Assembly (NCBI GenBank): GCA_017478965.1
Contig: JAFVCV010000026.1
Coordinates: 55,876-119,875, forward strand
DNA length: 64,000 nt
Source of the DNA: Ruminococcus sp.
GTDB lineage: Bacteria > Bacillota > Clostridia > Oscillospirales > Ruminococcaceae
Reading direction: 5' to 3'
Shown: positions 23,791-31,734 of the stretch, piece after piece
Layout of the letters: every line of letters starts with the position of its first letter
Position numbering within the stretch: position 1 is the first letter of the stretch
Notes under the pieces: model-generated
The model's input: the letters and a program-made list of their open reading frames with translations, nothing else
The model's database searches: none
Told to the model about the DNA's origin: nothing
Made by a program: the position numbers and the translations under genes

Positions 23791-24876
23791 ATGAAGATAC
23801 GTAGTTTTGCAGTCATCATCACAGCAGTTCTGGCCCTTGCATCCTGCGGAAAGATCGAAGAGCCGGCTGGACAAGGCAATACTGTTAATGTGGACTTAAA
23901 CAGTTCTGCCGCCGAGACGCAGGAGATCACCACAGGGGAGGAGGATATCTCTGTGGAGGAAGAGGAGACTACCGCCGCAGAGGACGCTGATCTTGACGCC
24001 TATATTGACGATATCCTCTCGGTGCCTTTCGGCTTTGAACTTTATATCGACGGCCATACCGATTCCTGGGAGCAGCGTTATGAGGCTGGCAGGATCATTC
24101 TGGAGGGCGCCGCAAAGGAGGGCACGGAGCTGCTGGCAGTTGACAGCAATATAGGTCTTATAGATATGAACGCCCTGGAAACCAAGGGCTTTATGACATG
24201 GCTGAAATTTGAGGATACCAGGGAATTCCGAGTAGGGAATACGATCGTTGAGGGCAGCTCCATCATCGTGGTAAGCGACGGTGAAGGGTATTTGTTCGCA
24301 GTAGACGATGGCAGCTACACAGGTCTGCTTTACGAATTTGACAAGGAATATGTTGACAGGCTCATCGACCTTACCGGAACTGTTATCAAGGGCAGTGTTG
24401 ATGGCACAACTGAAGAAGAGCCTGAAACCGAGTACGAAACAGAGCCTGCCAATATTCAGGAGAGCGTGTCTCTACTGCCGGAGGGAGAACTTTACAGTGT
24501 GGGACTGTCGGGCTTCTGCAAAGGAAAAAGCTTTGACAATTATGGCGGTCAGGGAATGCTCAGTGATGAGCAGGCTGACAGGATAGTCAGGATCATACTG
24601 AGCGAACTTGGCAAGGAAGAGACTCTTGGGTCTGCTCAGAATACCAATTTCATAGATTACAAAAAGTATCAGATAGGCGACGGTTCGTTTTTTGTAGGCT
24701 TTGAATTCAGGGAAGAGACTGATGTGGCCGTTGGCGATAAAGTTATGAACGGGGTATGGTATATCTCAGCTGCCGGGTCGGCGGACGACGGTTATCTTAT
24801 CCAGATAGACGGGGGCAGCGTTATGACATTTGACCCTGAAGCAGTGGAAAAGATCATTGCGATCACAGAAGAATAA
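23791..24876 (+). CDS. Lipoprotein with two related domains, unknown function
   Basis: The 361-residue product has a lipoprotein signal with lipobox LASC and Cys19, then an acidic linker. Two domains of about 130 residues follow and look alike. Each has a helical DRI/RII segment, a core ending in DGYL or EGYLFAVDDGS, and a closing helix (EYVDRLIDLTG; EAVEKIIAITE). The linker between them is Glu/Thr-rich (about 205-225). A GGAGG lies 9 bases before the ATG. It sits 27 bases after the anti-sigma gene. No catalytic motif is visible. A surface binding role for the ECF system is inference. Confidence 0.7.
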   Translation: MKIRSFAVIITAVLALASCGKIEEPAGQGNTVNVDLNSSAAETQEITTGEEDISVEEEETTAAEDADLDAYIDDILSVPFGFELYIDGHTDSWEQRYEAGRIILEGAAKEGTELLAVDSNIGLIDMNALETKGFMTWLKFEDTREFRVGNTIVEGSSIIVVSDGEGYLFAVDDGSYTGLLYEFDKEYVDRLIDLTGTVIKGSVDGTTEEEPETEYETEPANIQESVSLLPEGELYSVGLSGFCKGKSFDNYGGQGMLSDEQADRIVRIILSELGKEETLGSAQNTNFIDYKKYQIGDGSFFVGFEFREETDVAVGDKVMNGVWYISAAGSADDGYLIQIDGGSVMTFDPEAVEKIIAITEE

Positions 24877-24933
24877 AAAACAGGAGCAGCACAGACAAAT
24901 ATGCTCCATTTATCAAAGAAAGAAGGCATATGT

Positions 24934-26538
24934 ATGAACAACAGAAAAAGAAGGACAGCTATGGTATTGTGTGCGGTGATGACAGCCGTGAGCATACTTG
25001 CCTCCTGCGGCAGCGCCGACAGCGGCGATGAGGCAAGGTCAGGCAAAAGTGCAATGAGAGATGACCGGGACGGTGTAACCTACGACAACGGCGGGGATAT
25101 CCGTGCCGAAAACGAGGATGGCGGCTTTTATGGCTTGACTATGGACATGGCTGAGTGGGAGCCTGATATGGAAGAATACTCCCATTATAATGAGAATGAA
25201 TTCAAGAGCGTCAGCGAAAATCCGCTATCGACTTTTTCAACTGATGTGGATACAGCATCTTATACCAATGTCAGAAGAATGATAAACAACGGCACGGCTG
25301 TTGACCCTGATGCTGTCAGGACTGAGGAATTCATCAACTATTTCAAATATGCTTATCCCCAGCCGGAGGACGGCGAAAAGATCGGTATAAGCGCAGAGCT
25401 TACCGACTGTCCCTGGAACGATGAGGCAAAGCTTATGATGATAGGTCTTCAGGCCGAGGAAACAGAGGTAAGGGATATCGACTCGAATATAGTTTTTCTG
25501 ATCGACGTCAGCGGTTCCATGGAGAGTGAGGATAAGCTGCCGCTGGTCCGTCAGGCATTTTCTCTGCTCTCTGAAAATCTCGGACAGAATGACAGGATAT
25601 CCATAGTGACATATGCCGGAGCGGACAAGGTGGTCCTGGAGGGTGAGAACGGAGCCAACTATGACAGGATAAAGGAGTGTCTTGATTCGCTCACAGCGGG
25701 CGGCTCTACGGCAGGAGCAGCCGGTATCAATACAGCCTATGAGCTGGCTGAGAGATATTTCATAGAGGGCGGCAACAACAGAGTCATTCTTGCTACTGAC
25801 GGCGACCTGAACGTGGGAGTTTCCACAGAAGAAGGTCTGGTAGGTCTTATCGAAGAAAAGCGGGATAAGGGCATATTCCTGTCTGTACTTGGTTTCGGTA
25901 CCGGCAATTATAAGGACAACAAGCTGGAGGCTATCGCAGATAACGGCAACGGCAACTATGCCTATATCGACAGTGTTGACGAGGCGAGAAGAGTGCTTGT
26001 GTCTGAAATGAACGGGACTCTTTTCACTGTTGCAAAGGATATAAAAGTCCAGGTCGAATTCGACCCTGAGACAGTGGCGTTTTACAGACTGGTCGGATAT
26101 GAGAACAGGCTCCTTGAAGACAAGGATTTTGAGGACGACTCCAAGGACGCCGGAGATGTTGGTGCCGGGCAGCAGGTAACAGTGCTTTACGAGATAATAC
26201 CCGAAGGGAGCATGACACATGACGACCAGGGACAGGAACTGGATGGACTTGGAAATGCACAGGATAGGCTGATGACCGTTTCGGTGAGATATAAAAAAGC
26301 TGATGAAGACGAGAGCAGGCTCATAGAAAGCGAAGTGAATGCAACGGCCTATAGGCCAGCGGACGAAATGTCCTCAAACATGGTCGCTGCTGTCTCTGCG
26401 GCAATGTTCGCCCGGGCTTTAAAAGGCTCGGAACAGGGCGTTGTGTTTACCTTCTCAGAGATACTGGAGTTCATGGACGCCCACGGACTTGCTGATGGCT
26501 ACAGTGAGCTGCGGGAGCTTGTGGAAAAATGCGTATAA
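24934..26538 (+). CDS. VWA-domain lipoprotein, YfbK family
   Basis: The 534-residue product has a lipobox ILASC with Cys25. A YfbK-type N-terminal block follows (FSTDVDTASYTNVRRMI and RTEEFINYFKYAYP, about 90-140). The von Willebrand factor A domain starts near residue 183 with the metal site DVSGS at 191-195, plus TAGGSTAG and ATDGDLN to complete the MIDAS. The C-terminal region matches the DUF3520-like part of YfbK proteins. It would bind a partner at the cell surface through a metal ion. The ATG at 24934 is preferred to 24901 because the signal peptide then begins correctly. It is the last gene of the ECF unit. Confidence 0.88.
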   Translation: MNNRKRRTAMVLCAVMTAVSILASCGSADSGDEARSGKSAMRDDRDGVTYDNGGDIRAENEDGGFYGLTMDMAEWEPDMEEYSHYNENEFKSVSENPLSTFSTDVDTASYTNVRRMINNGTAVDPDAVRTEEFINYFKYAYPQPEDGEKIGISAELTDCPWNDEAKLMMIGLQAEETEVRDIDSNIVFLIDVSGSMESEDKLPLVRQAFSLLSENLGQNDRISIVTYAGADKVVLEGENGANYDRIKECLDSLTAGGSTAGAAGINTAYELAERYFIEGGNNRVILATDGDLNVGVSTEEGLVGLIEEKRDKGIFLSVLGFGTGNYKDNKLEAIADNGNGNYAYIDSVDEARRVLVSEMNGTLFTVAKDIKVQVEFDPETVAFYRLVGYENRLLEDKDFEDDSKDAGDVGAGQQVTVLYEIIPEGSMTHDDQGQELDGLGNAQDRLMTVSVRYKKADEDESRLIESEVNATAYRPADEMSSNMVAAVSAAMFARALKGSEQGVVFTFSEILEFMDAHGLADGYSELRELVEKCV

Positions 26539-26553
26539 AACTGACATAAACGA

Positions 26554-26636
26554 AGGCTCTCCTCACATACTAATACTGATGTCCGACTTGTTGGATCAAG
26601 TGACCGGGGCAGGTATGATGTGGGGAGAGCTTTTTT
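26554..26636 (+). terminator. Large terminator hairpin after the ECF unit
   Basis: GCTCTCCTCACAT and the matching ATGTGGGGAGAGC close an 80-base structure with an inner ACTTG...CAAGT hairpin, followed by TTTTTT. Confidence 0.8.
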
Positions 26637-26705
26637 GTGCGGTCAGGTCAGAAAAATTCCACAAAAGTAATGGTTGATAAAATCAAATATTGATATGATC
26701 TGCTA

Positions 26706-26734
26706 TTGAATAAATCCTCATGATATGGTATAAT
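26706..26734 (+). promoter_or_regulatory. Promoter for the MarR unit
   Basis: TTGAAT (26706-26711), a 17-base spacer, TATAAT (26729-26734). An inverted repeat TTGAT-AAA-ATCAA at about 26673-26685 lies just upstream and is a possible regulator site. Confidence 0.75.
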
Positions 26735-26765
26735 TATCCAAAGATGATATATCGGAGGCGAGATC

Positions 26766-27215
26766 ATGGAAGAACAGACTGATATCCGTACAAAGTGCCT
26801 GCTGGCTTTTTATGAGATCTATCCGCTGAGCAGAAAGCTGGTATTTGATACTTTTGATAAGAAGAAATACAATATCACCCGGACCCAGCAGATCATATTG
26901 CTGTCTCTGTCCGTTTGCGGCAGTCTGACGATGTCGAACCTGGCCTCCCGGATAAACACCTCTAATGAGCAGGCTACCCGTGCGGTAGCGCAGCTGGTGG
27001 GGAAAGGACTTGTAGAAAGGGCCCACGACCCTCAGAACCGCAGGATAGTCAATATCTCACTGACGCCGGAGGCGGAAGTATTTCTCACAAAGATGAAGGC
27101 TGAGATCAGGGGAGAACTTTTAAACAGGTTCTCAGTGGTCACAGACGAGGAGATGGCCGAGCTTTACCGTTCTCTGTGCTGTGTGGACGATGTACTGAAA
27201 AAGGTCATCAGGTAG
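26766..27215 (+). CDS. MarR-family transcriptional regulator
   Basis: The 149-residue product has the winged helix-turn-helix of MarR. The recognition region LTMSNLASRINTSNEQATRAVAQL is at about 55-80, and the wing KGLVERAHDPQNRRIVNISLT at about 83-103, including the conserved D-x-R-x-R pattern. GGAGG precedes the ATG by 6-9 bases. MarR proteins are dimeric repressors that respond to small molecules. The two small genes that follow within 26 and 19 bases are probably in the same transcript, so the regulator likely controls its own unit. Confidence 0.9.
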   Translation: MEEQTDIRTKCLLAFYEIYPLSRKLVFDTFDKKKYNITRTQQIILLSLSVCGSLTMSNLASRINTSNEQATRAVAQLVGKGLVERAHDPQNRRIVNISLTPEAEVFLTKMKAEIRGELLNRFSVVTDEEMAELYRSLCCVDDVLKKVIR

Positions 27216-27240
27216 TATGCAAGACCGGAGGTAGGGCAGA

Positions 27241-27435
27241 ATGGGAAAGAACAAAAACAAGTCAGGCGCCTGCGAAAGCTGTGTGAATTACGTTTTTGAC
27301 GATGAAGAGGAATGCTATATGTGCATGGTGAGCTTGGATGAGGATGAAATGTACAGATTTTATAACGAACCTCATTACGCCTGTCCCTACTATAAGCTGG
27401 ACGATGAATACGCCGTAGTGAGAAAGCAGAACTGA
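27241..27435 (+). CDS. Small cysteine-rich protein (DUF6472-like)
   Basis: The 64-residue product is acidic and has five cysteines in CESC, CYMC and CPYY contexts, so it may form a zinc knuckle. The layout CxxCxNYVxDxEExCYxC, then LDEDEMYRF and CPYY...DEYxxVRKQ, is a recurrent small clostridial family that I recall as DUF6472. The function is unknown. GGTAGGGCAG precedes the ATG. It lies between the MarR gene and a DUF3267 metalloprotease-like gene on one apparent transcript. Confidence 0.8.
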   Translation: MGKNKNKSGACESCVNYVFDDEEECYMCMVSLDEDEMYRFYNEPHYACPYYKLDDEYAVVRKQN

Positions 27436-27453
27436 ATTCTGAGATACAATAGT

Positions 27454-28047
27454 ATGATACAGATCAATTTTTCAATAGATGATATTGATGAGTTTCAGAC
27501 CAGGGAGCTGCCAACCGGAGCTGTGAGAATAAAAACGCCCCGGACCACAGATGAGATGATGAAGAAAGCTTCCCCCATCGCAGTCTTATTGTGCTTTTTC
27601 ATGACAGCGGCAATGTTTATAAAGACAGTTTCTGCGAGGGAAGTAGTTTTTTCTCCCGTATCGCTGATCGCCGGTTTCCTTCTTGGTTTTTGTCTTATAT
27701 TTGTTCATGAGCTGCTTCACGCTGCTGTTTACCCGGAAGAAGCGATCGTAACGGTAGGGAAACTGAAAGGAAAGCTTACTTTTGTGGCCCTGGCCTCATA
27801 TCCTTTAAAAAGATCAAGGTTTATTATTATGTGTCTTGTTCCGTTTATTCTGGGACTTATCCCGCTGGCGGTCTTTATCATCAGTCCGGCAGAGTTCAGG
27901 GTATTGAACGGACTGATGTTTGGGGCAGCTTGTATTGGCATGGTGTCACCGTTTCCTGATGTGTATAATGTGATAACAGTACTTCGCAGTGCTGAGAAAA
28001 ATGATAAGATAATGTTTTATAAAGATGAAATGTACAAGGTAAGGTAG
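27454..28047 (+). CDS. DUF3267 membrane metalloprotease-like protein
   Basis: The 197-residue product has four predicted membrane helices, at about 43-60, 68-90, 125-147 and 152-170. A HELLH zinc-binding motif is near residue 90 (FVHELLHAAVYPEEA). This HExxH at a membrane face is the DUF3267 signature, seen in intramembrane site-2-like protease relatives, but activity is not shown for most members. The ribosome site before the ATG is weak. It is the third gene of the MarR unit. Substrate and role are unknown. Confidence 0.8.
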   Translation: MIQINFSIDDIDEFQTRELPTGAVRIKTPRTTDEMMKKASPIAVLLCFFMTAAMFIKTVSAREVVFSPVSLIAGFLLGFCLIFVHELLHAAVYPEEAIVTVGKLKGKLTFVALASYPLKRSRFIIMCLVPFILGLIPLAVFIISPAEFRVLNGLMFGAACIGMVSPFPDVYNVITVLRSAEKNDKIMFYKDEMYKVR

Positions 28048-28123
28048 GCTATAATAAATTATTCTTCCCCTCGCCGAAAGGTGGGGGGAATGGTCTGTTT
28101 TATGCCTGTTTTATGATATATTA

Positions 28124-28152
28124 TTGACTTGAAGGAAATAATATGGTAAAAT
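28124..28152 (+). promoter_or_regulatory. Promoter for the spermidine synthase-like gene
   Basis: TTGACT (28124-28129), a 17-base spacer, TAAAAT (28147-28152). A short hairpin-rich stretch (CCCCTCGCC, GGTGGGGGG) at 28066-28088 may end the MarR unit. Confidence 0.7.
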
Positions 28153-28209
28153 ACTCTTGTGTGATCTTCCCCGGCAGCGGACTTTGTCGGGCGTGTGAAA
28201 GGAAATGCT

Positions 28210-29877
28210 ATGGATAATATGGATAAAAAGGATACCGGTCTTTCTGCTCCGGCCGAAACAAGGAGCAAGGGCATACTGAACAGTAAGATTTATCTTTATC
28301 TTACTGAGTTCTTTTCAGGTATGTCGGTAATGGCGGTCGAGCTTGGAGCCAGCAGACTTCTGGCTCCTTATTTCAGTTCGTCACAGATCGTTTGGACTAT
28401 AATCATCGGCACAATAATGATAGCCATGGCCCTCGGTAACTATTATGGCGGAAAAAACGCCGATAAGGACCCGGACCCGGACAAGCTTTACAAAAGGGTG
28501 CTGTTCTCAGCAGTTTGGATAGCGGCTATTCCTTTTGTGGGAAAGCTGGTCATTGCTCTTGTTTCTGCGCTGCTGGTAGTGACCATCAGCACCAATTTTC
28601 TTATCTGGGCGGCTTTTCTGGCCTGCATGATAATATTTGTTTACCCTCTGTTCCTGCTTGGCACTGTTACGCCCTCCCTGGTCAAATATACCACAGACAG
28701 TCTTGAGGATAACGGTAAGACCGTTGGAACTCTCGGCGCTTTCAACACTGTCGGCAGTATTATCGGTACATTTGCGCCTACCTTTATCACTATCCCTGCC
28801 GTGGGAACTTCGGTGACGTTTCTCATCTTCTCGGGTATACTTCTGGTACTGGGGCTGATATACTTTATCTCCTGCGGAAGATGCAGGGTAAGAATGGCGG
28901 TATGTACAGTGCTGTTCGTGATCTGCTGTGCGGTGAGCACCTCTTTGGGCTTTGCTTTCTGGGAAAAATCACTGGCATATGAGGGAGAATCGGTCTATAA
29001 TTATCTCCAGGTCAAGGAGGACGACAGACAGGTGGCCCTTTCAACAAACGTACTTTTTGGGATACAGTCGGTCTATATGAAGCAGGGCGGGCTTTCGGGT
29101 CTTTACTACGATACTGCCCTTGCCGCTCCACTCATGTCCGGCGGCGGCGAAAGCAGCGATATCCTGATCCTGGGTATGGGTACAGGCACCTATGCTAAGG
29201 AATGCCGGGAATTCTTTCCTGAGCTCGGTTCGGCCGAAGGCGTTGAGATCGACGAAAAGATAACCGACCTTGCCCACGAATATTTTGAGCTTGACAGTGA
29301 TATAAAGGTAACGACCTATGATGGACGTGCCTATCTCCAGGGTCTGCAAAAACAGATAAAAAGCGGTGAGCTTGAGAAGTACGACGTCATAATGGTGGAC
29401 GCATATCAGGATATAACTATCCCTTTTCAGATGTCCTCCGTTGAGTTTTTTGAGCTTGTTAGGAGCAGCTTAAAGCCTGATGGGGTCATGGTGGTCAACA
29501 TGAATATGCACTCCGACCAGCCCGGCAGTATCAATGATTATCTTGGTGATACTATTTCCTCAGTTTTCAGCCAGGTCTTTACCATCCCAGTAAGGCACAC
29601 TACTAACCGTGAGCTTTTTGCTTCAAACGACCAGGATATGCTTGACCGTTTTAAAAGCAGATCTGACTCTCTTGATGACCCGGACCTGAAAAACCTAATG
29701 GAGTATATCTTCGATAATCTGGAAGAGTACGAAAGCAAGGGCAATATCCTGACCGATGACAAGGCGCCGGTAGAACTACTTGGTATGAAGGTCATAGACG
29801 GCCTTATCTCAGAGGAGCTGGAGTATTATAGAAGAGTCTACAGAGAAAAGGGGATAAGAGGTATTCTGGACGCATAA
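28210..29877 (+). CDS. Membrane-fused spermidine synthase-like protein
   Basis: The 555-residue product joins an N-terminal membrane domain to a C-terminal Rossmann methyltransferase-like domain at about 310-500. The membrane part has about seven helices, including FFSGMSVMAVELGASRLLAPYF and LLGTVTPSLVKY. The soluble part shows ILGMGTGTYAKE (glycine-rich cofactor loop), EGVEID, YDGRAYL and YDVIMVDAY. This layout is the fused MFS/spermidine synthase family, common but mostly uncharacterised. The usual polyamine-site DxxDP is altered (VDAYQD), so genuine spermidine synthesis is doubtful. The ATG at 28210 follows GAAAGGA. It is transcribed alone. Confidence 0.85.
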   Translation: MDNMDKKDTGLSAPAETRSKGILNSKIYLYLTEFFSGMSVMAVELGASRLLAPYFSSSQIVWTIIIGTIMIAMALGNYYGGKNADKDPDPDKLYKRVLFSAVWIAAIPFVGKLVIALVSALLVVTISTNFLIWAAFLACMIIFVYPLFLLGTVTPSLVKYTTDSLEDNGKTVGTLGAFNTVGSIIGTFAPTFITIPAVGTSVTFLIFSGILLVLGLIYFISCGRCRVRMAVCTVLFVICCAVSTSLGFAFWEKSLAYEGESVYNYLQVKEDDRQVALSTNVLFGIQSVYMKQGGLSGLYYDTALAAPLMSGGGESSDILILGMGTGTYAKECREFFPELGSAEGVEIDEKITDLAHEYFELDSDIKVTTYDGRAYLQGLQKQIKSGELEKYDVIMVDAYQDITIPFQMSSVEFFELVRSSLKPDGVMVVNMNMHSDQPGSINDYLGDTISSVFSQVFTIPVRHTTNRELFASNDQDMLDRFKSRSDSLDDPDLKNLMEYIFDNLEEYESKGNILTDDKAPVELLGMKVIDGLISEELEYYRRVYREKGIRGILDA

Positions 29878-29974
29878 AAGCAGTCCCGGAACATAAGACG
29901 GACTTTTGAATATAAGGCTGCATGACCAAGTGGTCACGCAGCCTTTCTCTTTTTGTCATATCTTGTTTTAATGG

Positions 29975-30748
29975 TCATGCAGTCAGTAATGAGGACATTG
30001 GCTGAAATGATTCGCACTTGCCCTTGCGGTGCAGTCTTACCAGCGCAGCAGGCAGGCAGATAATAACTATTGCGATACCAACATACATCAGGTAGCTGTT
30101 AGCGAGCAGCTGCTTGGCAACAGGGACTGTCAGCACGGTCATGATGTTTGCTGAAATATGGAATGCCAGGCAGTAAACAATGTTCTTGGAGAACATATAT
30201 ATCAGGCTTATAACGATTCCCACAATAACAAGGTCTGCAAGACGGGCGGCCGTTCTGGGGAAGTGGATCCCTACCCAGGGCAGGCAGGAGATAAGGATAG
30301 CCAGCACCTTTTTCAAGCCGCTTTTGCCTGCGGCTATGAGAAGAATGGTCATTACACTCAGACGGAAGATGAGCTCTTCTGCAACGGGTGATATAAATAC
30401 AGTTGCTGCCATAGTGTATATTTCTTTGAATGTAGGAACAAATTCGTTGTTCTCGAAGGTCTGTCGGTTTGCAAGGAATACGTCAGCCAGCGACCAGCCA
30501 AGCCCCGCTATGATTATCAGTGCAAGGGTAAGAAGCTGGGGTTTTCTGAAACAGCTGCCGGTGTCGAGCTTCAGCAGCTTTTTGTCAGCAAGAACACAGA
30601 GCATTCCGCCCATCAGATAGCATATCGGTACAAAATAAGCTTCGAGCGATCTGTTGACCATGCCTATGATAACGTCTCCTACCATAGGCAGCATACCTAT
30701 GAGTATCATCAATATACCGTATCCCACGGCGCTTTTATAATTTTTCAT
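29975..30748 (-). CDS. CPBP-family intramembrane glutamic protease, copy 1
   Basis: The 257-residue product has about eight membrane helices and the CPBP/Abi motifs: EELIFR with Glu124, Glu125 and Arg129, His162 in the second motif, and HISAN with His197 and Asn201. This family includes CAAX-type proteases and bacteriocin self-immunity proteins. All expected catalytic residues are present. It lies 12 bases after copy 2 on the same strand. The pair diverges from a LytTR/GHKL two-component system. A role in signal-peptide processing or in self-protection is inferred from this context only. Confidence 0.9.
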   Translation of the reverse strand: MKNYKSAVGYGILMILIGMLPMVGDVIIGMVNRSLEAYFVPICYLMGGMLCVLADKKLLKLDTGSCFRKPQLLTLALIIIAGLGWSLADVFLANRQTFENNEFVPTFKEIYTMAATVFISPVAEELIFRLSVMTILLIAAGKSGLKKVLAILISCLPWVGIHFPRTAARLADLVIVGIVISLIYMFSKNIVYCLAFHISANIMTVLTVPVAKQLLANSYLMYVGIAIVIICLPAALVRLHRKGKCESFQPMSSLLTA

Positions 30749-30760
30749 AATATCTCTCCT

Positions 30761-31531
30761 TTACTGTATTACTGGAACTGCTCTTATTTCAGTCTTTTTG
30801 TCTTTTCTGAAAAGCTTTGCCATTTCATAAGTGAACCCTGCGGTGATGATGACCGCTGCGATCATAGTTATCGCCAGCGGCAGAGGGCTGGTGTAAGATC
30901 TGCCTATGAGCATTACTACCGTTACGCAGATATTGTTTGCTGCGTGTTCAAATATGCACAGTTTGAGGCTGCCTGTCTTTTGGTAGACCATACTTGCTGC
31001 CAAACCTGTGAAGAAGACACGGGCAGAGGTGAGCGTACCATAGCAGTGAGGTATGGTCCAGAGGACAGCTGTCAGGACAGCTGTGATAATGCAGATCGCC
31101 TTCGTGTTTGAACCACGCTTTATAATGTGAGTCATAAGGCAGCGGCAGAGGACCTCCTCTGCAAACGGTGCAAAGAATACTGCGTCTATCTGTTTCATAA
31201 GGTCAAAAGAGATCTCCTCATCCGGGGCGTTGTGCAGCAAGAACATCATTGGCAGCAGCGCACTTATCGCTCCGAACAGCACATACCACACATATAGCTT
31301 TGCAGGTGCTTTGCTTTCTTTGGGTATCTCCACATCGCCCCACTTTCTGAAGGCCAGCAGCGTTAAGATCCCTCCCGCACCTAACAACACCATAGTAAGG
31401 TACCTAAATGTAAACTCGATATTTCCTTTCACCAAAAAATTCACCGCCATTCCTATCCCCAATGGCAGCACATACAACACCAGTGCTATCACCAGGTCTC
31501 TTATCGTCAGCATTGATCTTTTCATCTTCAT
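30761..31531 (-). CDS. CPBP-family intramembrane glutamic protease, copy 2
   Basis: The 256-residue product has the same layout as its neighbour: EEVLCR with Glu125, Glu126 and Arg130, His162 in TIPH, and HAANN with His196 and Asn200. Overall similarity to copy 1 outside the motifs is low by eye, so the two are not a recent duplication. GAAAGG precedes the first ATG; a second ATG at 31525 is possible. It is the first gene after a promoter at 31563-31591, just downstream of a 21-bp-period repeat array. It probably belongs to the regulon of the divergent LytTR regulator. Confidence 0.9.
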   Translation of the reverse strand: MKMKRSMLTIRDLVIALVLYVLPLGIGMAVNFLVKGNIEFTFRYLTMVLLGAGGILTLLAFRKWGDVEIPKESKAPAKLYVWYVLFGAISALLPMMFLLHNAPDEEISFDLMKQIDAVFFAPFAEEVLCRCLMTHIIKRGSNTKAICIITAVLTAVLWTIPHCYGTLTSARVFFTGLAASMVYQKTGSLKLCIFEHAANNICVTVVMLIGRSYTSPLPLAITMIAAVIITAGFTYEMAKLFRKDKKTEIRAVPVIQ

Positions 31532-31562
31532 CTATCCTTTCGTGTTTTTTTGCTGTGACTAT

Positions 31563-31591
31563 GTTATACCACTTTTCTTCACGACAATCAA
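31563..31591 (-). promoter_or_regulatory. Promoter for the CPBP pair
   Basis: On the minus strand: TTGATT (31591-31586), a 17-base spacer, TATAAC (31568-31563). The repeat array starts 6 bases upstream of the -35 box, the usual place for an activator of the LytTR class. Confidence 0.7.
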
Positions 31592-31596
31592 CGATC

Positions 31597-31651
31597 TAAC
31601 GGTGAACGGCATTTCAAAGCGGCTGAACGGTATTTTAGTTCGGTCAAGCGG
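31597..31651. repeat. Tandem 21-bp-period repeat array, candidate LytTR operator
   Basis: TGAACGG at 31603-31609 recurs at 31624-31630 and as CAAGCGG at 31645-31651, exactly 21 bases apart. A second set of CGG half-sites ends at 31602, 31622 and 31643. Direct repeats about two helical turns apart are the normal binding mode of LytTR regulators. Confidence 0.65.
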
Positions 31652-31684
31652 TCATTATCTCAAAATGAAATTTCTGCGTTTGAC

Positions 31685-31713
31685 TTTACATTATTTTAAA
31701 AACATGATATAAT
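31685..31713 (+). promoter_or_regulatory. Promoter for the LytTR-GHKL operon
   Basis: TTTACA (31685-31690), a 17-base spacer ending in TGA, TATAAT (31708-31713). The repeat array ends 33 bases upstream. Confidence 0.75.
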
Positions 31714-31734
31714 ATCAAACGGAGGAGATCACTG

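Noticed and set aside
25237-26220. A 327-codon open frame opposite the VWA lipoprotein gene
   Set aside because: Antisense to a conserved VWA domain with MIDAS; no ribosome site and cysteine-rich low-sense translation.
29975-31531. Recent tandem duplication of the two CPBP genes
   Set aside because: Only the catalytic motifs and helix layout agree; sequence outside them differs strongly by eye.
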